Shown: positions 1 to 11,450, numbered from the stretch's first letter. The stretch is DNA of 64,000 bases from Adenophora triphylla var. japonica (GCA_022495995.1 JAFEMH010000163.1:248001-312000); one strand, 5' to 3'. Notes: generated by a model not told the origin, from the letters alone. Translations and numbers: made by a program.

Positions 1-220
1 GTTGGACCGGGCTTTTTGATGACGATCCACCTGTCTGGGCGTTGGACCGGGCTTTTTCTTTGATGATTCACCTTTCTGGGCTCTGAATCATGTGAATTGG
101 GTTGATCTTTGGACCACTCGGTTCTCGGGCGACTGGTGCCGTACCGGGCGATTGTGCGCATGTCACGTTTGACTCGTTCCGTGACTTGCGGTACCGGTTT
201 TTCCACGTTTCCTTGCTAGT
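1..220. repeat. E1 3' spacer with a 41-bp direct duplication
   Basis: Positions 1-40 and 41-81 are two copies of one unit that begins GTTGGACCGGGCTTTTT and ends CTGTCTGGGC or CTTTCTGGGC. By position, upstream of the antisense PMD promoter, this is the E1 counterpart of the satellite-like spacers seen in E3, E5 and E6. The 3' LTR of E1 would lie further left, outside the window. Confidence 0.5.
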
Positions 221-315
221 TTATCATTTCCAAGGGTAAATGTGTCAAAATTTTGAACTTTGACGTTGCGTAGACGCTTATTGTCGAAGACAATTTTGTC
301 CTTTTCCAGAAGGTT

Positions 316-372
316 TATCTCGCGGCGGGATAAGATATACCGCGCGAGATATGTACTGTCGGGGCATATAAA
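316..372 (+). promoter_or_regulatory. Promoter of the E1 antisense PMD gene: paired CGCG dyads plus TATA box
   Basis: Two related dyads lie at 316-332 (TATCTCGCGGCGGGATA) and 336-351 (TATACCGCGCGAGATA), 20 bp apart start to start. A TATA box (TATAAA, 367-372) follows, about 150 bp before the PMD start codon at 521. The same dyad pair occurs in the E1 LTR, leader and DUF7745-like promoter. CGCG cores are known targets of plant CAMTA factors; binding here is not shown. Confidence 0.65.
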
Positions 373-520
373 CAGCAGCTCTAGCTCATTTTGAAAATAT
401 CCTCTTCAAAATTTCCCTCCCTAGCTCGAGCCAAGGTCGCCTTTTCTGTGGTTTTTTCGCGGATTTGCTTGGAGATTCTCCCCTCTAATCCATTCTCAAT
501 CCCTCCTTCCTCCATAATCC

Positions 521-2308
521 ATGGCTCAAGAACAAAGGAACCCGATTTTGGGTAGCTATTTGCTAGGGAAGGATTACCCTCGCGATGATCTTACCTTTGA
601 TAGGCACGCCCACATCTTTACCGCTGTCCGGGAGGGCTTGGTAAGAACTCTATCTTCACCTCTTGTTTCTTGTATTGCATTGATTTGAATCCCCTTTCCC
701 TTGAATTCAAAATTCCCTCAATGGCCTTTGTTCATGTTTGTGCTTAGAACTAGATTCCCCTTGCATGCGTTGATTTTGTGCATTTCTTTGGATGTTTGTT
801 GTTGCATTGTGTGCGTATGAGCCTCCTACACATCATGGATTGTAGGAGAGGTTGATTCGGATTATGATTGACATCCTTGGGCAAGCTTTTCTTGTACGTA
901 CGCCAAGTGTTCGATGAAATGCCCCAATGAAAAATTTTCTTCTATTTCATTGATTTCTTGACATGGAATGATTTCTAATGTTGCCCTCTCTGTTTTTCCT
1001 CTGTTTTGCAGTCGTATAAGCCAATTAAGAACTGTCGAGGGAGTACAAAGATGGCTAAGGAGGTGTGGGACAAGATCAAGGATCTTGATGGCGTTCGGGA
1101 TATGGTGGCCCAAACGGGTCTTCTGACTTTTGTTGACAATCTTAGGGGAATTAGGCGGACCCCCCAAGTTCTCCAGGCTATTCGGGAAAGGTGGTGGGAC
1201 ACTACCTACACTGTTCACTTGCGTTTCGGGGAAGCGACTATGACCCCGACTGACTTTCTGGCCATCACGGGATTGGAATTTATTGGCGATCCCCTGCCGA
1301 AGTTTCCGAATTATAAGCCCGCGAATCCAGCCGCGTGGAGGCAGTTGATTGGTTTCCCCCCCAACAAGGTCAAGGGGTTTGCTGCTGAGTTGACTCCCCT
1401 CCGGCGTCAGATTGAGGAGTATGCTGAGAAGCCAAATATGCATACTGATCGGTTGGTGAGGGGTGCCCTCTGGTATATCCTTTCCGAGACTATTTTTGCG
1501 AACCATTCTTCTACGGCCCATCTTTCTCTGTTACGTTTGTTGGTTGATCTGGATGAGGTGAGCGGCTACGATTGGGGCTCAGCGGGACTGGCCTTCTGTT
1601 ACCACGCCATGGATGAGGCGTGTAGGCACACCAAGGATACTCTGTCAGGGTATTCTTATGCCTGGGAGGTATGCCTCTTAATTCCGTTTCTGCTCTTTGT
1701 CTGTATGCTCTGTCTGTGTTCCCTTACTGAATCTGTTCTGTTTTCTTGTGCAGATATGGGGCTACACTGTCCTTGGGCTGTATAGGTTTGAGTTGGAGAG
1801 CCGGGCCCCTTTGTTTCCGGATATCAGGAGGTGGAGCCACCCGAATCGGACCGTTGATGAGGAGGAGGACCAGGATTGGACTTTGACGGTGGTGGAGGCG
1901 CGGGCTATACTGGACACCTTTGAGTACGAGAGACTGGGCCTGTATCCTTGGACCTTGTTAGAGATGGAGGTGCATCGCGCTTGGGATGCTACCGGGATGC
2001 AGAGGATGCTGGCGTCTTTGGAAGGGGACACCATGTATCTTGGTGAGCGGGTCTTCCCACAGCATGGCCGGGGTAGACTATCATACAGGGTGCCGGCGGA
2101 TCCGCCGAGGTCGATGTATCCCACCCACTCTGTTCCGGAGGATGATTATGCTAGTCTTTTGGTGGGTGATGCGGCGACGGCCTTGCGTGATCCCGGGGCT
2201 TCTTATGCGGAGTTTACGCCTCGGTTGATGGGTCCCCTCACGGTGGGGATAGGCGATCACATGCTCGTGGCTCCGCCTCTGCGCACGCTTCGGGTTCTTG
2301 ACCCCTAG
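521..2308 (+). CDS. Plant mobile domain (PMD) protein, antisense accessory gene of E1
   Basis: Three exons join in phase 0: 521-640 (donor GTAAGA), 1012-1668 (acceptor TTTTGCAG, donor GTATGC) and 1754-2308 (acceptor TGTGCAG, stop TAG), giving about 443 residues. Exon 2 shows typical PMD (aminotransferase-like) features: RWWDTTYTVHLRFGEATMTP followed by DFLAITGL, and later a leucine-rich helical stretch. PMD proteins such as MAIN and MAIL1 are nuclear and affect gene expression and TE silencing; copies also ride on transposons. The gene runs opposite to E1 gag-pol and has its own promoter. The stop at 2306-2308 precedes sequence that matches the end of exon 3 in the other PMD copies, but in another frame (to a donor at 2463), so the C-terminus is probably lost by a small frameshift. 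This is the least damaged of the three PMD copies. Confidence 0.75.
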
Positions 2309-3115
2309 CACTTCCTCCCAGGCTACCGGTTCTCTGCCTTTTGCCCCAGACTACGGCCCTCTGAGCTACACGTATATGATGGGGAGCATGCCGATGATGG
2401 GGCACATCCCGTCTCCTGATCAGGTTCCCGAGGGTTACCGCCTCCCGACTGATGTCTCTTCGGTATGTTTCTGTTTGTCTTGTTTCTCGTATTCGTCCAT
2501 ATAAGTTTATATGTCCGACTCCATCGAGCATCTTTTTTTCTTTGATTGTCGAGGTCACCATATCCGCGGCCGATTACAATCGTGGAGCGACCAAGATGGT
2601 GGGTTGATGGCTTTGGTGTCGGACCTGTCCCGAGAGGCCAGTTCCCCGAGAAGGCTTCTTCGGCGACCTCGACAGTGGCCTTGGCGGTGACCCCTACTTG
2701 CGGAGCCAAGAGGTCGAGGAGGGATGGTAGACCCCGTGGTGGTGATGGCGGAGGTGCTTGGCGGCTCGAGCGACTTGATGGCGTGATCCTCCACTTTTTC
2801 TTTATCCGATTATCTGTACATATTGGCCGTGTGGGCCCGGACAATTTTTCTTTCTTTTAAATTTTTGTTAGGAACACATAGGTAGCACAAACAATGGTCT
2901 TTCTTAATCCCTAATCCTAGGTCTAATTAGTTAGTTGATTAACTTTCTCCACTTTCCATGTTTTCGGAAATGTAATGGCCGTTAGGCCGCAATTTTGAGC
3001 ACGAGTATGGTGTTTTATTGCATGTTATGAATTGTACACACTTGGGTTTTTTCGAGACTTGCTTTGTCAAGTCGGGGCTAGATCTTGTTTGAGTAGAGCT
3101 GCTGTTGCTTTGCCG
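2309..3115 (+). other. Remnant of PMD last exons and 3' flank
   Basis: From about 2298 to 2462 a shifted frame ends in YRLPTDVSS before a GTATG donor, matching YTLPADST before the last intron of the PMD copy at 26581. A possible last exon begins near 2552 after CGAG, but it is interrupted by stops. A basic stretch (AKRSRRDGRPRGG) near 2707-2745 may be its remnant in another frame. From about 2860 to 3115 I see nothing coding. Confidence 0.45.
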
Positions 3116-3121
3116 TAGGGA

Positions 3122-3216
3122 TATCTCGCGCGAGATAAAGTGTCTCGCACGAGACACGCTACCCGAAGAAATCTCTTCCTTTTTCGAACGAGATTTTGAC
3201 GGTTTTACCTATAAAA
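3122..3216 (+). promoter_or_regulatory. Promoter of the E1 DUF7745-like gene: paired CGCG dyads plus TATA box
   Basis: The perfect 16-bp palindrome TATCTCGCGCGAGATA (3122-3137) is followed by the relative TGTCTCGCACGAGACA (3141-3156), 19 bp start to start. A TATA box (TATAAAA, 3210-3216) follows, about 100 bp before the ATG at 3318. Motif and layout match the PMD promoter at 316-372. Confidence 0.65.
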
Positions 3217-3317
3217 TCACCACAGTAGTCCGGCCGGATAACTCATTCTAGCCTTTCAAACTCTAGAGATATCCTGTTAGGGTGAAACTCTTGTCTTCTT
3301 CTTCAACCACATGATCC

Positions 3318-4823
3318 ATGGCTTCCAAGGAGATTGCCCCAACGTCCATGATTGTCGATGATTTTTCTTTGTCCTCTGAAGTGATTGCATCTTTCAAGCA
3401 AGCATCAAGGGATTTTGTAAGGTCATTTCGCAACCGGTCTCGCAATAAGTTTATCGCGAGAATTCGGATTTAGAATTCTTTTCACTTTGAAGAACCTCCA
3501 ACCGGATTGGAAGTTATTGCGGGGTCTTTGCTCGATTTTGGGATCCCTCTATTCATCTTTTCAATTTTTCTTTGAATGAGATGGTGCCTACTGTGGAGGA
3601 ATTCGCCATTATCTTGGATATGCCTTTGGTAGTGAAATTTCTGTTCCTAAGTATCATAGGAATCATTCGGAGGCTTTGAGCGAATTGTTAGGGATCCCCT
3701 TGATACTTGCTATGGGTTGGTTCACCGCAAGTGGGTTGATTGCTCTTCTTTTCGGGACGCTTCGGCGGTGATTACGATGATGACGCTTTTCATGTCCATA
3801 AGCGGAATTTTAAAACTCTTTCTCTTTTCGGAGATGTTTTGTTTACGTGCGGGGACGGCTTGGTCGATTCCCAGTGGTGGAAGTTGTTACGCGAGGCTAG
3901 GAAACGTTCTAGGAACATTATTCCGCTAATCTTGGGTGAGACCCTTCATGGTCTTGATGAGGCTGCATAGGATTGGCGTCATGACTCAAGGAGTCCCCTC
4001 CTGGTGACTATTTGGCTTAGGGAGTATCTCAAGTTGATAGGTCCCCGTTGGAATATTCTCCTTTTACATATCATACGCGAAAGTTGTTGATCAAAGATCT
4101 TTCGGCGGATGAATGAAATTTGAGTTGATTGCGAAGGCCGAAGCGCAATATTCTCTGGTGTCCACCTTATTGGAGGTTAAACAAGTATGTTGCCAATACC
4201 AAGGGTTTTGAAAGGGTTGTTCTTCCGGGTTTGCGAGATTCCTCCTTTTACTTTGCCAAGCGGGTGCTCAGTCGGTTTGGTCGACGGCCGGGACACTTAT
4301 CTTTTCGAAGGAGCTTCTCGTGAAGTGTCTTATATTGGTGTAGAGTTTGCGCAGTGCTAGCTCAAGCATGGGGTGAAGGAACTAATCGGGACCGTTGGTC
4401 GAACCTTGGGACATTTAATGCAAGCATCTTCTGTCGACAAATATTTGGATTGGTTCCTCCATACCGGTCATCCTAGTGCGAGAGAAGATTGATGATTTGC
4501 GGCTTTCATTGCTAAGAGATTCTTTTGTAGCTAGCGGTATCTTGCGAAGGAGCGAGGCTCGGTGCGATCCTGCTAATGTGCGAACTGATCCAACTCAGGA
4601 TTTTCTTGATGGGGATTGGTACGAGAGGCGAGGCAAGGGAATGCCTGGAAAGACGCAAGCTTTGGATAGGCCTCATGTCTTCAAGAGATTGTCGGAATCT
4701 GCCTTTGATCGTCTCGACTCTGTTTTTGACCGTCTCGAGGGATGTTACGCTTTGAGAGGCTCAAGCGCAAGGAGGATCACGACGACGGTGGAGACCATGT
4801 CCGCCGGCCAACCAAGTCAATGA
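3318..4823 (+). pseudogene. DUF7745-like retrotransposon-associated gene, degenerate (E1)
   Basis: An ATG at 3318 opens about 50 codons and then the frame breaks. Recognisable pieces in shifting frames are PTVEEFAIILDMPL (about 3590-3632), a block containing IIPLILGETLHGLDEA (about 3917-3967), WLREYLKLIGPRW (about 4013-4052), LPGLRDSSFYFAKRVL and an open C-terminal stretch at 4476-4823. The same order of motifs occurs in the gene at 46900-48212. I assign it to the plant DUF7745 group, proteins of unknown function that are common in retrotransposons. It is antisense to E1 pol and lies between the pol end and the PMD gene. Several frameshifts and a TAG at about 3968 make it a pseudogene. Confidence 0.55.
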
Positions 4824-5022
4824 AAGGCTAGATCTTTAGGAGTACCAAGAGATTGCTTTGATAGATCAATTGTTTACGCTTTATTAGTATTATTTTTTTC
4901 AAGTTTGTTAGCTTAGCAAATTAGTCGTTGTGGTTAGAATTTCCCTATTGTCATTAATGAAACGCATTCGATTAATAAAAGGGACAACTTTGATTTGTTT
5001 ATTTGATTAGACCGAACCCGAA

Positions 5023-5081
5023 GGCTGCCTACGTTCCTCTTTTACAGCAATTAAACAAGAGGCTCAGGTCCAACGTAGTTC
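5023..5081 (-). other. Conserved GAACTACG...ACGTAGGCAGCC block, 3' of E1 integrase
   Basis: On the minus strand it begins GAACTACGTTGGACCTGAG and ends GAACGTAGGCAGCC. It is one of nine copies in the window, all in the sense direction of their host Tat element. E3 has it at the same place after integrase (46421-46477). Conservation between divergent families suggests a functional RNA or DNA element; the function is unknown. Confidence 0.6.
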
Positions 5082-5124
5082 ATTTTTGAGAAAAGGACAA
5101 AATATGGTTCCGGGCCGTGGGGTA

Positions 5125-5190
5125 ATCTCGCGCGAGATAAGGCCCCCTTCTTTCTTTTTTTTTTTTTTTTTTCTTTTTTTTTTTTTTTAT
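5125..5190. other. Single CGCG palindrome and long T tract
   Basis: ATCTCGCGCGAGAT at 5125-5138 is an isolated copy of the E1 dyad. It is followed by an almost pure T run from about 5152 to 5189. The run is an A tract on the pol sense strand, close to where the pol message would end. Confidence 0.5.
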
Positions 5191-5216
5191 GCACACCCTT
5201 TCTTTTGCCTAGACCG

Positions 5217-5294
5217 CCCCTTCGGGTTTTCAATCCAGCGGGCTTCTTTTCTTGTGCTAGCTCTAATTTTTTGCCTAAGTTGTCCTTTCCGGGA
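5217..5294 (-). repeat. Two GNRA-like hairpin units after E1 integrase
   Basis: On the minus strand the units read TTGAAAATCCCGGAAAGGA (hairpin 5283-5294) and TTGAAAACCCGAAGGGGCGG (hairpin 5217-5226). Each holds a short C/G stem around a purine loop. They correspond to the three CCCT-GAAA-AGGG units after E3 integrase at 46215-46354. Confidence 0.55.
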
Positions 5295-5335
5295 TTTTCA
5301 ACCTAGCGAGCGATTTGTTCTTAGGGGGCCAAGTC

Positions 5336-6560
5336 ACGCAAAATACTTCTTGAGCTTGTCCATGTTGACCGGCTTCGGTAGTTGATCTCCGTCTAAGTCT
5401 ACCAGCTGAAGGGCTCCCCCAGAGAATATCTTCTTCACAATGTAGGGTCCTATCCACCTTGGTCCCCACTTGCCTAACGGGTTGAAAGGTCGGGACGATG
5501 CTCACGGAGCACCGAGTCGCCTACTACGATGTTCCTTGTCTTGACCTTTTGTTGAAAGCTCTTGCTATTCTTCTTTGGTAAACTTGAGTGTGTTCGGTCG
5601 CTTTCAACCTTCTTTCGTCCAACGGGGCTAGCTCTTCGTATACGCTTTCTAGCCGGTCGACTTCATTCACTTGGTTTTCTAGGAGAACTCTTAGTGATGG
5701 TATTTCCAATTCTATCGGTAAAGACGGCCTCCATCCCGAATGTGAGGGCGTAGGGAGTTTCTCCCGTAGGCATTCGGACTGAAGTGCGGTACCCCCATAG
5801 TGCGAATGGTAGCTTGTCGGGCCGGTCTTTTCCGGTGGCGCCACTTTTCGATGATGGTCTCGATTGTTTTGTTCGCGGCTTCAAGCTTGCTCCTTTTGTT
5901 TGAGGCCTATAAGGAGATGACTTGTGTCTCGTGATTTTGTACTCGGTCGGTAGGCGATCGGTTTCCTTCTCGAAGTGTGACCCATTATCGGATATCATCT
6001 CTTGTGGAACCCCATATCGGCGAGATGATGTTGTGCTTGATGAATTACGCAACCTTTCGGCATTCGGAACTTTGTAGGAGGCGGCCTCGACCCATTTAGT
6101 GAAATAGTCGATGGCTACTAGGGCAGCGTGTCCGTTGGCTCTGCAGGTGTGATCTTTCCAATCACGTCTATCCCCCATGTAGAGAATGGCCAAGGTGAAG
6201 TCATTGGGTACAGCAACGAAGGCGGTGCATGCTGAAGATTGGCGTGTATCTGACACTTGTGGCACTTCTTGACCATTTTGGTACAGTCGGCTTCCATGGT
6301 CAGCCAAAAGTACCCTTGTCTGATGATCTTTTTGGTGAGCATGTTTCCGCTCATGTGGGTTCCACATATGCCTTGATGAACATGGTCCATTATTTCCTGG
6401 GCCTCTTCTTCGGTGGCGCAAAGGAGGTTTCCTTGGGAATGTTTCTTGAATAGACGGCCAGCAGTGATGACGTATTGGCGGCCCAACCTTTTAAGGGCGA
6501 CCTGAGTCTTCAGGTCTGTCTCAGGCGGTATGGTTCCATCTAGGATGAAATACCAAATGT
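5336..6560 (-). pseudogene. E1 integrase (Tat-type), frameshifted
   Basis: In element order there is an HHCC zinc-binding region (HVHQGICGTHMSG, then CHKC), the catalytic core with IDYFTKWVEAASYKVPN and ISDNGSHF carrying the first two catalytic aspartates, and SPYRPQTKGA, after which the frame shifts through the region of the catalytic glutamate. Further on come FALWGYRTSVRMPTGETPYA, a second shift, LDERRLKATEHTQVYQRR and finally a GPY-type C-terminal module (RWIGPYIV) ending with TGA at about 5336. Integrase inserts the cDNA into chromosomes. At least three frameshifts make this copy inactive. Confidence 0.85.
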
Positions 6561-7600
6561 CGTGGTACCAAGGTTTCCCTTCGGAGTTTTCAACAGCGGC
6601 ACCTTTGGATAACCATTTGCCTTTGCAGTCGTGAAGATCTATAACGGCGCAGTATGCAGGAGTTGCACGCCGTGTTATTTTGAAGGGTTTAACTGCTTTT
6701 CCTTTAGGGATTTCGACCAAAGAAGCAAGTGTGGCTAATGCGTCCGCAAACCGATTTTTGTCTCTGGGGAGATAGTGGAATGAGACATCCTGAAATTGTT
6801 GCGCCAATTCTTGGAGGTGGGCCTTTGTATCTTTGAAGTGTTGGATCTTGGACCCTCTACTTCTTCAATGTCGATTGATGATCAATTGGGAATCCCGAAT
6901 ACCTCGAGTTCGGTCACGTTGCGTTCTAGGGCTGCCTCAAGCCCCGCTATGCAAGCCTCGCATTACGCGGTATTGTTGGTGGCGTCAAAGTCAAGACGTG
7001 CGCTAGTGGAGTGTAGATGTCGTTAGGGTCTACCAATAACATTCGATGCCAAACCCTCTCTTGTTGGCTGCGCCATCGAAAAATAATTGCCACTTATTTT
7101 CTTCTATGCTTAGGATGTCCTCATCGGGGAATCGCGGGTCTTCCCCCTTCACTTCGTCGCAAGGAAATTCGGCCAAGCGATCTGCGAATACACTCCCTCG
7201 ACGGATTTCGAGTGACGTAAGTGATATCATACCCCGCGAGCATGAAGTACCATTTGGCTAGTCTCGAAGACAAATTTGATTTGTCTAGGATATATTTCGG
7301 TGGATCCATCTTTGCGATGAGACGGACTGGAAAGGCTTCCATATAGTGCTTTAGCCTTTGTGATACCCGGACGAGAGCGGCGCATGACTTGTCGAGTGGA
7401 GAGTAGTTGATTTCATTTGCCTTGGAATCTGCGGCGACAAAGTAGATGGCATTTTACGTGTGCGAAGGCTGTTCTTGAGCAAGCATAGCCCCTAATGCGT
7501 TGTCCGTGCTTGTGAGGTATAGCTTCAAGGGCTTCTCTTTGTGTGGTGGAACCGGGATGGGTGGGGAAGTCAAGTAGTGCTTAACTTCCTCGAATGCTTC
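6561..7600 (-). pseudogene. E1 RNase H region, two RNase H-like domains, frameshifted
   Basis: The retroviral-type RNase H/tether is marked by MDPPKYILDKSNLSSRLAKW and GYDITYVTRN (7121-7342 in one frame). It is followed by a second, archaeal-type RNase H: WQLFFDGAANKRG with its catalytic Asp, an EACIAGLEAA-type segment near 6960 on the minus strand, and FHYLPRDKNRFADALATLAS near 6710-6790. Two RNase H domains in a row are a known feature of the Tat lineage. Frame changes near 7230 and 7030 break the reading frame. Confidence 0.8.
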
Positions 7601-8870
7601 TTGACATTCTTCGGTCCACTCTTGAGGTGCGTTTTCTTAAGCGGCTTAAAGATGGGGTCGCACATTGTAGTCGGTTGATTAATGAATCGGCGATATATTG
7701 GAGTACGCCCATGAATCCCTTTACTTCTTTACGTGTCCTGGGTGGAGGCATGTACGTAATGGCCTTTATCTTGGCGGGATCTGTTTCTATGCCGCGTTAC
7801 GTGACCATGTATCCCAAGACTTTCCCTTTGACTACTCCGAATGAGCATTTGGCGGGATTGAGTCTCATTTTGTCTTTGTCTCGGTCGATTGAAGAATTTT
7901 ACGAGATCTACTGAAGTGTTGGCCATCTGTCCCCTTGAGTGGATAATCATGTCGTCCACATACACCTCTATTTCTTTATGGATCATGTCGTGGAATAGTG
8001 TTGTGGCTGCCCTTTGGTAGGTAGCCCTGGCGTTCTTGAGACCAAACGGCATGACCGTGTAGCGAATGTTCCCCAAGGTGTGGTGAATCTTTGTTTTGTC
8101 TTTGGTCCTCTTACGCCATGAGGATTTGGTTATACCACTGCGAACCCGTCGACGAATGAGCGGACCTCGTATCTTCTTGTGGCATCGACCAACATGTCTA
8201 TGTTTGGTAGCGGGAAGTCATCTTTAGGGGATGCCTTGTTCAAGTCTCTGAAATCAACACAGACTCGTATTTTCCCGTTCGACTTGGATACTTGCACCGT
8301 GTTTGCTAACCATTCCGGATATTCAATCACCTTGATGAACCCTACATTCAAGAGTTTCATGATTTCCTCTTTCACTTGCATTGACCATTCCGGCTTGATT
8401 CTGCGTAGTTTCGCGGCGGCTTGGCGTTGGGTAGCAGCGGTATCTTGTGTTCTACAACTAACTGATTCAACCCAGGCATATCTCTGTAGGACCAAGCGAA
8501 GACGTCGATATATTCTCTGAGGAGCTGCGTCAAGGTTTCTCTGTCTTCCCCCTTGAAGAAACTGCCGATCTTTGTTTCTCTGGGGTCCTCCGTTGTCCCA
8601 AGATTAACTGTTTGCATTTCCTCGTCGTCAACAGGGCCATTCTTTCCACAACGACCTACTTGCTTAGCTAATTCTTTTAAGATTTGTTCGTTTTCTTGAT
8701 CTATCTCATCGTATGATTCATTATTAACGTGTTCGTTATATTGATTATTATTAGTTAATTCATCATTTACGATGTTAGCAATCTCAGGGTACTCGGAAAG
8801 ATCAAAGTTTTCATTAAGGAAGTAAGGGAATACATGTTCAGCCACCGCCTCGATTTCCTCTCGAGTGAGT
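7601..8870 (-). pseudogene. E1 reverse transcriptase with N-terminal linker, frameshifted
   Basis: The linker (VNLGTTEDPRETKIGSFFKG, then YIDVFAWSYRDMPGL) is continuous from 8845 to about 8440. RT follows in another frame: IKPEWSMQVKEEI, RVCVDFRDLNKASPKDDFPL, NIDMLVDATRRYEVRSFVDG (catalytic Asp region). After a stop at 8130 the palm continues as YTVMPFGLKNARATYQRA and IEVYVDDMIIHS with the YVDD catalytic motif. The 3' part (about 7600-7728) is fragmentary. The RT copies RNA into cDNA; several frameshifts make this copy dead. Confidence 0.85.
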
Positions 8871-9667
8871 TCATCGGAGGTGGAGCACAGCTTCTAATGT
8901 AAAAGTTGCGGGGCCTATCTTCCTGCGAGGGTGGGGAGTGCAACCAAGCTCTTTGATCATGAAGTCTTCATCAACAAGCTGGTCCCCGGTGACGTGCCGG
9001 TTTAGAATTGGCTCATCACATTTACGTATTAGTCTTGTATAGTTGGTAGTTGGAGTGTCCCCCTTGGATATTGCATGGATGCTTTGTCTTCCTAACCGGC
9101 ACGGAGTCTTGGGCTTGTCGCGGCATGTCTTCTCCCAACACAAAGTCCCATTCACTTGTCATTTACGCCTTCGTGCCCCACAAATCATTAGGGATCGGTG
9201 GGACGGATTACATTTCATCACGGAGATGCATCGCGATCGCTGAAGATTTCAAAGCCCGGTTGGCGTTTTCCTTTATCATCGATCCATGGTTACGAAAAGA
9301 TAAAGTAGGGAATACTTTCCCCTTCTCGAACAAAGTATCCATTGAGTGTCTTTCGATATGGTTTGAGGTTGCAATCCTTGGACTTTGGGTCATTGCAGCC
9401 TTTGTATGAGGTTCCTTCCCACTTGATTTGAGTGAAGCCCCACTCTTCTATGTCATCTTCATCGTGGATGGAGATGTCGTACCCTAGTCCATGCTTTGTG
9501 TGAGGCGGGGGGACCGGTGGTGGTTCCGTTATTCCTTGTAAGTGCTTTCCAAGCCCCAATCCAGGAAAGTACCCTTTTGCTGGTGTCATTCTCCAGACAG
9601 GAAGGCTTCCAGAAAACCTAAGTGCCTTTGAGTAGTCGTTCTCGTTGTAAGTTTCCATGACATTCAC
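8871..9667 (-). pseudogene. E1 pre-RT region with a G-patch-like motif
   Basis: An open stretch at 9290-9667 contains GYFPGLGLGKHLQGI followed by KHGLGYDI. This is the glycine pattern of a G-patch, a motif known downstream of protease in some retroviruses and seen in Tat elements. A second piece at 8871-9155 leads to the RT linker in another frame. I find no retropepsin D-S/T-G or D-G-G motif between gag (9865) and here, so E1 seems to lack protease. Confidence 0.6.
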
Positions 9668-9864
9668 AGTGCTTTCTCTCTCAATCTCAAAGTATTAATC
9701 GGAATTGAAAAGGGAAATACTGACTAACTATTATTAAAAAGCAAACTTGGTACTCTTGCCCACAAATGAAGTCTTTAGGCAAGTAGTACCCGACTAAACT
9801 AAACTAGGCTACTAACCGTTTCTTTTGCAACTAAAAGTAAATAACTGAAATGAAAAGAGACTCC

Positions 9865-10807
9865 TCATTTGTTTGAACTCATCCAAACTATTCCACCACT
9901 TGGGCAAATTCCGATGGCGTCGCTGTCAATCAAGTCTTGGACTGCATTTTTCAGGTTGAAGCAATCATTGGTGTGATGGCCATTGCATTGATGGTAGTAG
10001 CAATAGAGGTGTGGAGATCGACCTTCCCTCTTAGGTTGGTAGCCTTCTATTGGCTTCAGCTTTCCGTCCTTGTGAAGACTTCTGAAAAGATGACCAAGAG
10101 TGATGTTTCCGATGTCGGAGAAAATCCTCCCCTTCCTTCGCTTAGCCATTTAGTTATGGAGGTCTCGGATATGGTTCTCGTAGTGTTGCACAAAGACGAG
10201 GTGGCGAGCCTGATATTCTTCCTCCATTTGCTCTTTGAGGTCATGGTAGAGGGTATTGAGGAAAAACTTGACCCTCTCATCCATGTAATCTTCAATGTGG
10301 GCTTCAAGGTTGATGCACTTTTGGGTCATAGTTTCAAGTTCGCTCTTGACTTCCTCGAGCTCTTCAATCAACATCTTTGTCTTTTCGGCTTGGATGGATT
10401 CTTCCATGTGATGCCACGAGTCATTGTCATTAATTTCTTTGCGGGGCTTTGGCAAGTTGAGTTTTGATGTCACTTAGCTCCTCTTGCACGGATGATCGCC
10501 CACTGTCGGAATCACTTTCCATCTTCCGAAAATCCCTAGCAATGCGAGTGGCGGGCAAATCAAAAGCTTCTCTCCAACCTTCCACGTGTTCCATTTCAGC
10601 GACAAGAGACTTGGTCAAATCTTGGAGAGTGGGTTGTCCACGGCTTTCCTTGGTCATGGCATGCCTTCCGGTAGACATTGTGTTGGGAGTCTTGGAGTTG
10701 AGTAGCTTCGGAAAACTGATAGAAGAGATGCAGATATCAGGTTCTAGCCCCAACGAGTCGGAAGCAGGCTTAAATGGCTCAGGCTCAAATTCAGCAAACA
10801 GAAGCAT
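9865..10807 (-). pseudogene. E1 gag, fragmented
   Basis: Three successive frames are used: 10807-10430, 10473-10150 and 10149-9865. The middle part is predicted coiled coil (IEELEEVKSELETMTQKC and following). The last part has a CCHC-like knuckle, CYYHQCNGHHTNDCF, as in the gag of E2. The usual Tat gag core (LKGSALTWF-type block seen in E2 and E3) is not recognisable, so it is either deleted or highly divergent. The first ATG lies directly after a CGCG dyad pair. Confidence 0.6.
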
Positions 10808-10808
10808 T

Positions 10809-10842
10809 ATACCGTGCGAGATAAGTAATCCCGCGCGAGATA
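10809..10842. promoter_or_regulatory. CGCG dyad pair directly upstream of the E1 gag start
   Basis: ATACCGTGCGAGATA (10809-10823) and ATCCCGCGCGAGATA (10828-10842) lie 19 bp apart, immediately 5' of the gag ATG on the minus strand. They are members of the E1-specific dyad set. Confidence 0.55.
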
Positions 10843-10963
10843 ATCACACGGAAAGTCGATTTTTATTTAGCCCTAATTTTTGGTCGGAACGGAAAGTCCG
10901 TTTTGAGGGGTTTCTAAGGCCTTTATCAGAACCTAACGACTAAGCAATCAATCCGATTTTTGT

Positions 10964-11090
10964 AAAACAAAGCCATGTAAGATTGTTTTTTTTTTTTTGA
11001 AGGATTATATGCACATTTTTCTTGAAGGGACATCCGAAAGGGACTTTTTCCGAATCCTTTCTTATTGTCAATTTTACATGGCTTTGTTTT
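10964..11090. repeat. Foldback element with 22-bp inverted ends
   Basis: AAAACAAAGCCATGTAAGATTG (10964-10985) is inverted at 11069-11090 with one mismatch, enclosing about 83 bp that include a T run. TTTTTG on the left and CAAAAA on the right extend the dyad imperfectly. It could be a small foldback/MITE-like insertion or a leader RNA hairpin of E1. No clear target duplication is seen. Confidence 0.55.
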
Positions 11091-11450
11091 GATCAAAAAC
11101 AAGAAAAGATCACCGAGTCAAAACCGACCGGTCACGGAGTGATCCTAAAAAGTCAATCTACATGAGAATGTGGCGATGCAGGGCTGGAAGGCTAGGCTCC
11201 CCGCGATATGACAATCTAAGTGGATTGAATACGCGGAGTGGGATTGTCCAACTTCGGAGAGACCGGCGACTAGGTGGTTACCGTCATCCGTCCTTAGTGT
11301 GGGTCCCGGGTTTATAGAGGGTATGCAGTGCAATGACAGTTATAGTATGATGTGCGCGTGTGTGATAGTCAATCTATGTGATAGAGTAAAATAGAAAGTT
11401 TTATTATTTTTTTGAAAGTTAAAAGAGAAAACAGATAGTGGCCGCACCAA

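Noticed and set aside
316..351. CGCG palindromes as transcription terminators or restriction-modification targets
   Set aside because: Bacterial concepts do not apply to this plant DNA, and the positions upstream of TATA boxes fit promoter elements better.
5051..5385. Lys-rich (minus) and Phe-rich (plus) ORFs
   Set aside because: Products of the T/A tract at about 5152-5189; no conserved neighbours.
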